From an uncultured Bilophila sp. (GTDB lineage: Bacteria; Desulfobacterota; Desulfovibrionia; Desulfovibrionales; Desulfovibrionaceae), in the NCBI GenBank assembly GCA_959604115.1, contig CAUHBW010000025.1, positions 1-17,447 of the forward strand: a DNA stretch of 17,447 nt, in the 5' to 3' direction. The notes below the pieces were generated by a model. The model was not told where the DNA came from, made no database searches, and worked only from the letters and a program-made list of their open reading frames with translations. The position numbers and the translations under genes are program-made. This document shows positions 16,001 to 17,447 of the stretch, in pieces. Within the stretch, counting starts at the first letter, position 1. Each line of letters begins with the position of its first letter.

Positions 16001-17412
16001 TCGGCCTCTCCTCGCGGTACCTGCTCTCGCTGATCAACGACATTCTGGACATGTCGCGCATCGAGAGCGGCAAGGTCACCATCGCCAACGAGGAAATCGA
16101 CTTCCGATCCTTCGTGGAGGGCATCACCACGATCATCTACCCGCAGGCGCGGGACAAGGACATCGCCTTCGATCTGAGCATCGAGGGCGTGGTGGAGGAA
16201 CGCTATCTCGGCGATCCCCTGCGGCTCAATCAGGTGCTCATCAACATTCTCTCCAACGCCCTGAAGTTCACGCCCCAATGGCATTCCGTAAGCCTGACCA
16301 TCCGGGAGACGCGGCGGGTGCAGAATCGCGCCTATCTGCGGTTCATCGTGCGGGACACCGGCATCGGCATGGAAAAGGACTTGCTGGAGCGCATTTTCGA
16401 GCCGTTCGAGCAGGGGGACGCCATCGCCCACCGCTTCGGCGGTTCAGGGCTGGGACTGGCCATCAGCAACAACCTCGTTTCCCTGATGAACGGGCACATT
16501 TCAGTGACCTCGAAACCCGGCGCGGGTTCGGAGTTCGTGGTGGAGCTGCCGCTGACCGTACTGCCGGGCAGCCGGCGCGCGCCCGAGGCGGTTCTCGACG
16601 ATCTGCGCGCGCTGGTCGTGGACGACGATCCCGTGACCTGCGAGCACACGACCCTGATCCTCGAACGCATCGGCGTCAGCGCCGAATACGTCACCTCGGG
16701 GCGGGCCGCCATCGACCGCGTCCGGGCCGCCGTGCAGCGCGGGTCGGTCTACGACATCGCGCTGGTGGACTGGAAGATGCCGGACATGGACGGCGTGGAG
16801 ACGGCCCGCAACATCCGCCGCATCGTCGGCCCGGACACGCTGGTGATCATCATGTCCGCCTATGACTGGACGGAGATCGAAGCCGCCGCCCGCGCCGCCG
16901 GAGTGGATTTCTTCATTTCCAAGCCCATGTTCCAGTCCTCGGTGCAGGAGGTGCTGCTCAAGGCCACGCGCTGCCGGAGCAGCCAGCCGCAACGCCCCGC
17001 AGTGGAAGAGGATTTTTCCGGACGCCGCATCCTGCTGGTGGAGGACAACGAAATCAACATGGAAATCGCGCGCACGCTGCTCGAATTCCGCAACGCCGCT
17101 GTGGACGGGGCCATCAACGGACAGGAAGCCGTGGACCGGTTCCTCGCCTCGCCCGAGGGCTACTACGACGCCGTCCTCATGGACGTGCGGATGCCCGTCA
17201 TGAACGGGCTGGAGGCCACCCGCGCCATCCGCGCGCTGGACCGCCCGGACGCCAGCACGGTCCCCATCCTCGCGATGACCGCCAACGCCTTTGCCGAGGA
17301 CATCGAGAAGTCCCGCAAGGCGGGCATGAACGAGCATCTTGCCAAGCCCATCGAGACGGAGACGCTCTACGCGCGTCTGGGGCATTATTTCAGGAAAGCG
17401 GATCGGAAATAA
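13027..17412 (+). CDS. Hybrid sensor kinase: SnoaL-like, multiple PAS, HisKA, HATPase, two receivers
   Basis: This is a 1461-residue soluble protein with no membrane segment seen. Residues 1-140 resemble the SnoaL/NTF2-like fold (DLEKVLSLFHTELTWFGAGE, QRVTIGFTVVDDELKINLIH). PAS or PAS-like modules follow near 172-281, 295-410, 418-530, 540-658, 668-790 and 797-925; the first four are clear, the last two more diverged. The kinase core has H-box SHEIRTPMNAIIGM (His959), N-box NILSNALKFTP (Asn1077), G1 DTGIGM, F-box FEPFEQ and G2 GSGLGLAI. Receiver 1 (about 1194-1315) has Asp1248 (LVDWKMPDMDG) and an SKP lysine. Receiver 2 (about 1333-1455) has Asp1386 (MDVRMPVMNG), a TAN threonine and AKP. Both receivers look functional. 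ATG 13027 is chosen because the frame upstream overlaps the HPt gene; its ribosome binding site (GGAA) is weak. It senses a cytosolic signal and likely feeds the HPt protein 31 bases upstream. Confidence 0.94.
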   Translation: MNPLFLKAPDLTAELMRAHYCRHDLEKVLSLFHTELTWFGAGEEQYSHDSAGIRDFFIRTYAENVVPDCDITGEEYRLASWDEHSCVVAGRCWIATRPETGYIIRVHQRVTIGFTVVDDELKINLIHISNPYGEMKDDEDFPARIGKQSYEYFQKLLVEKTRQIDHLNRTLNSGLKANWDDEHFSLYYVNEGLCRMLGYTEAELMDVCHGRMTELVYPPDLPQALSDCERCFANSLTYSAEYRMRRKDGSLIWVWDTGSKSKNEDGKTVINSVIVDITEQRRTHDTIRQQQTFLQSLYDTMPCGLVQYSLDGVFLNANTHTFDLIGYTEEQFLAETNGSILGIVHPEDAAMAAGNIDRLIRDRLPRSYNARIVRRDGDIRWICASLNIIEDMDGVPVIQAAYSDITEFQRVERERQSTYASIPGGVAKYLVGSRITLLEANDNYFQMVGGVRRPDWIPLESTFPTDRNAYLATLQEAAAAGAPVDTELRCRRLDNGDTVWLHLVARPVESLRGATVYQCVFIDITKQKNTQMQLDRERDRYRIVMENSADVLYEYDVRTDAVVFYENARKNRESGIVKHVVERFPSTIIEKRLVHPDDEERAIRTFTGVQSGSVEVRMRNTLKDGQFAWCLLQGQPVYENGGIARVVGLVRNITDTKRIMEEKERLQRIFDLELRRDYESICQITPATGSYIMYTPAGVHYHDVPEHGDFEREIDQAIFRFVYSEDREVCLKEMRIAGMLKTLSEEKEGVCYYRVHDKGSLRWKCARYTFFGNDGSILLNVRDVHDIRMAQQKEENRFRAILRETCEYIVETDVETGNYSLHLPGRGNRYPLEACARYDELVARYAERYVAPADRRAFLDTVSFPAALDRMRREGGCSIRYAVPENGATTYKTWNMSLYRYDDNREYVLAYILDVTRLVLEQQEKEREAERNRRIIKDALVAAEQASRAKSDFLSRMSHEIRTPMNAIIGMTTIAAASLDNKAKMADCLGKIGLSSRYLLSLINDILDMSRIESGKVTIANEEIDFRSFVEGITTIIYPQARDKDIAFDLSIEGVVEERYLGDPLRLNQVLINILSNALKFTPQWHSVSLTIRETRRVQNRAYLRFIVRDTGIGMEKDLLERIFEPFEQGDAIAHRFGGSGLGLAISNNLVSLMNGHISVTSKPGAGSEFVVELPLTVLPGSRRAPEAVLDDLRALVVDDDPVTCEHTTLILERIGVSAEYVTSGRAAIDRVRAAVQRGSVYDIALVDWKMPDMDGVETARNIRRIVGPDTLVIIMSAYDWTEIEAAARAAGVDFFISKPMFQSSVQEVLLKATRCRSSQPQRPAVEEDFSGRRILLVEDNEINMEIARTLLEFRNAAVDGAINGQEAVDRFLASPEGYYDAVLMDVRMPVMNGLEATRAIRALDRPDASTVPILAMTANAFAEDIEKSRKAGMNEHLAKPIETETLYARLGHYFRKADRK

Positions 17413-17447
17413 CATTGGGGAGTGGAGAGGGTACCTTTCTAGCGGCA

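Noticed and set aside
13264..16431. 1055-codon minus-strand frame opposite the hybrid kinase
   Set aside because: Antisense mirror of a well-supported gene; no start signal or recognisable motif.
17413..17447. Sequence after the hybrid kinase stop
   Set aside because: Only 35 bases remain; no hairpin, ribosome binding site or frame can be supported.

Overview
The window is GC-rich, densely coded bacterial DNA. A tetraheme periplasmic cytochrome c3, many large multi-domain two-component proteins, and GGAGG-type ribosome binding sites point to a sulfate-reducing Desulfovibrionaceae-like member of the Desulfobacterota. The species cannot be fixed from the sequence. No tRNA, rRNA, CRISPR array, insertion sequence or transposase was seen.

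Left block (1-3313, + strand). Two consecutive signalling genes are followed by the cytochrome. The first is cut by the window edge; what remains is the end of a receiver domain, a coiled coil and a histidine kinase. The second is complete (receiver, PAS, PAS, kinase). Both kinases have the same unusual H-box (AH-x-IK) with no HExxxP. Fifty-three bases later comes a type I-like cytochrome c3, the usual periplasmic electron carrier between hydrogenases or formate dehydrogenases and membrane redox complexes. A strong hairpin closes the block.

Middle block (3431-9475, - strand). This is a tripartite drug/solvent efflux operon read right to left: outer-membrane factor lipoprotein, membrane-fusion lipoprotein, RND permease. 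Gaps are 4 and 12 bases, and one Shine-Dalgarno overlaps the preceding stop codon. The Lol +2 residues (Asp on the fusion protein, Met on the channel) fit inner- and outer-membrane placement. No regulator gene is adjacent; about 400 bases of gene-free DNA lie upstream.

Right block (9873-17412). A receiver/HD-GYP/PAS/GGDEF protein (- strand) is divergent from a two-gene + strand unit: a stand-alone HPt protein and a 1461-residue soluble hybrid kinase (SnoaL/NTF2-like domain, about six PAS-type modules, HisKA, HATPase, two receivers). Together they contain every part of a four-step phosphorelay. A simple model is kinase, own receiver(s), HPt, then the receiver of the c-di-GMP enzyme, whose synthesis and hydrolysis motifs are both intact. 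The 396-base divergent region holds a candidate promoter, a repeated bipartite motif and two hairpins in the leader of the c-di-GMP gene, one of which overlaps its ribosome binding site. A perfect palindromic terminator lies 236 bases beyond that gene's stop. This right block is the best candidate for an unusual system in the window.
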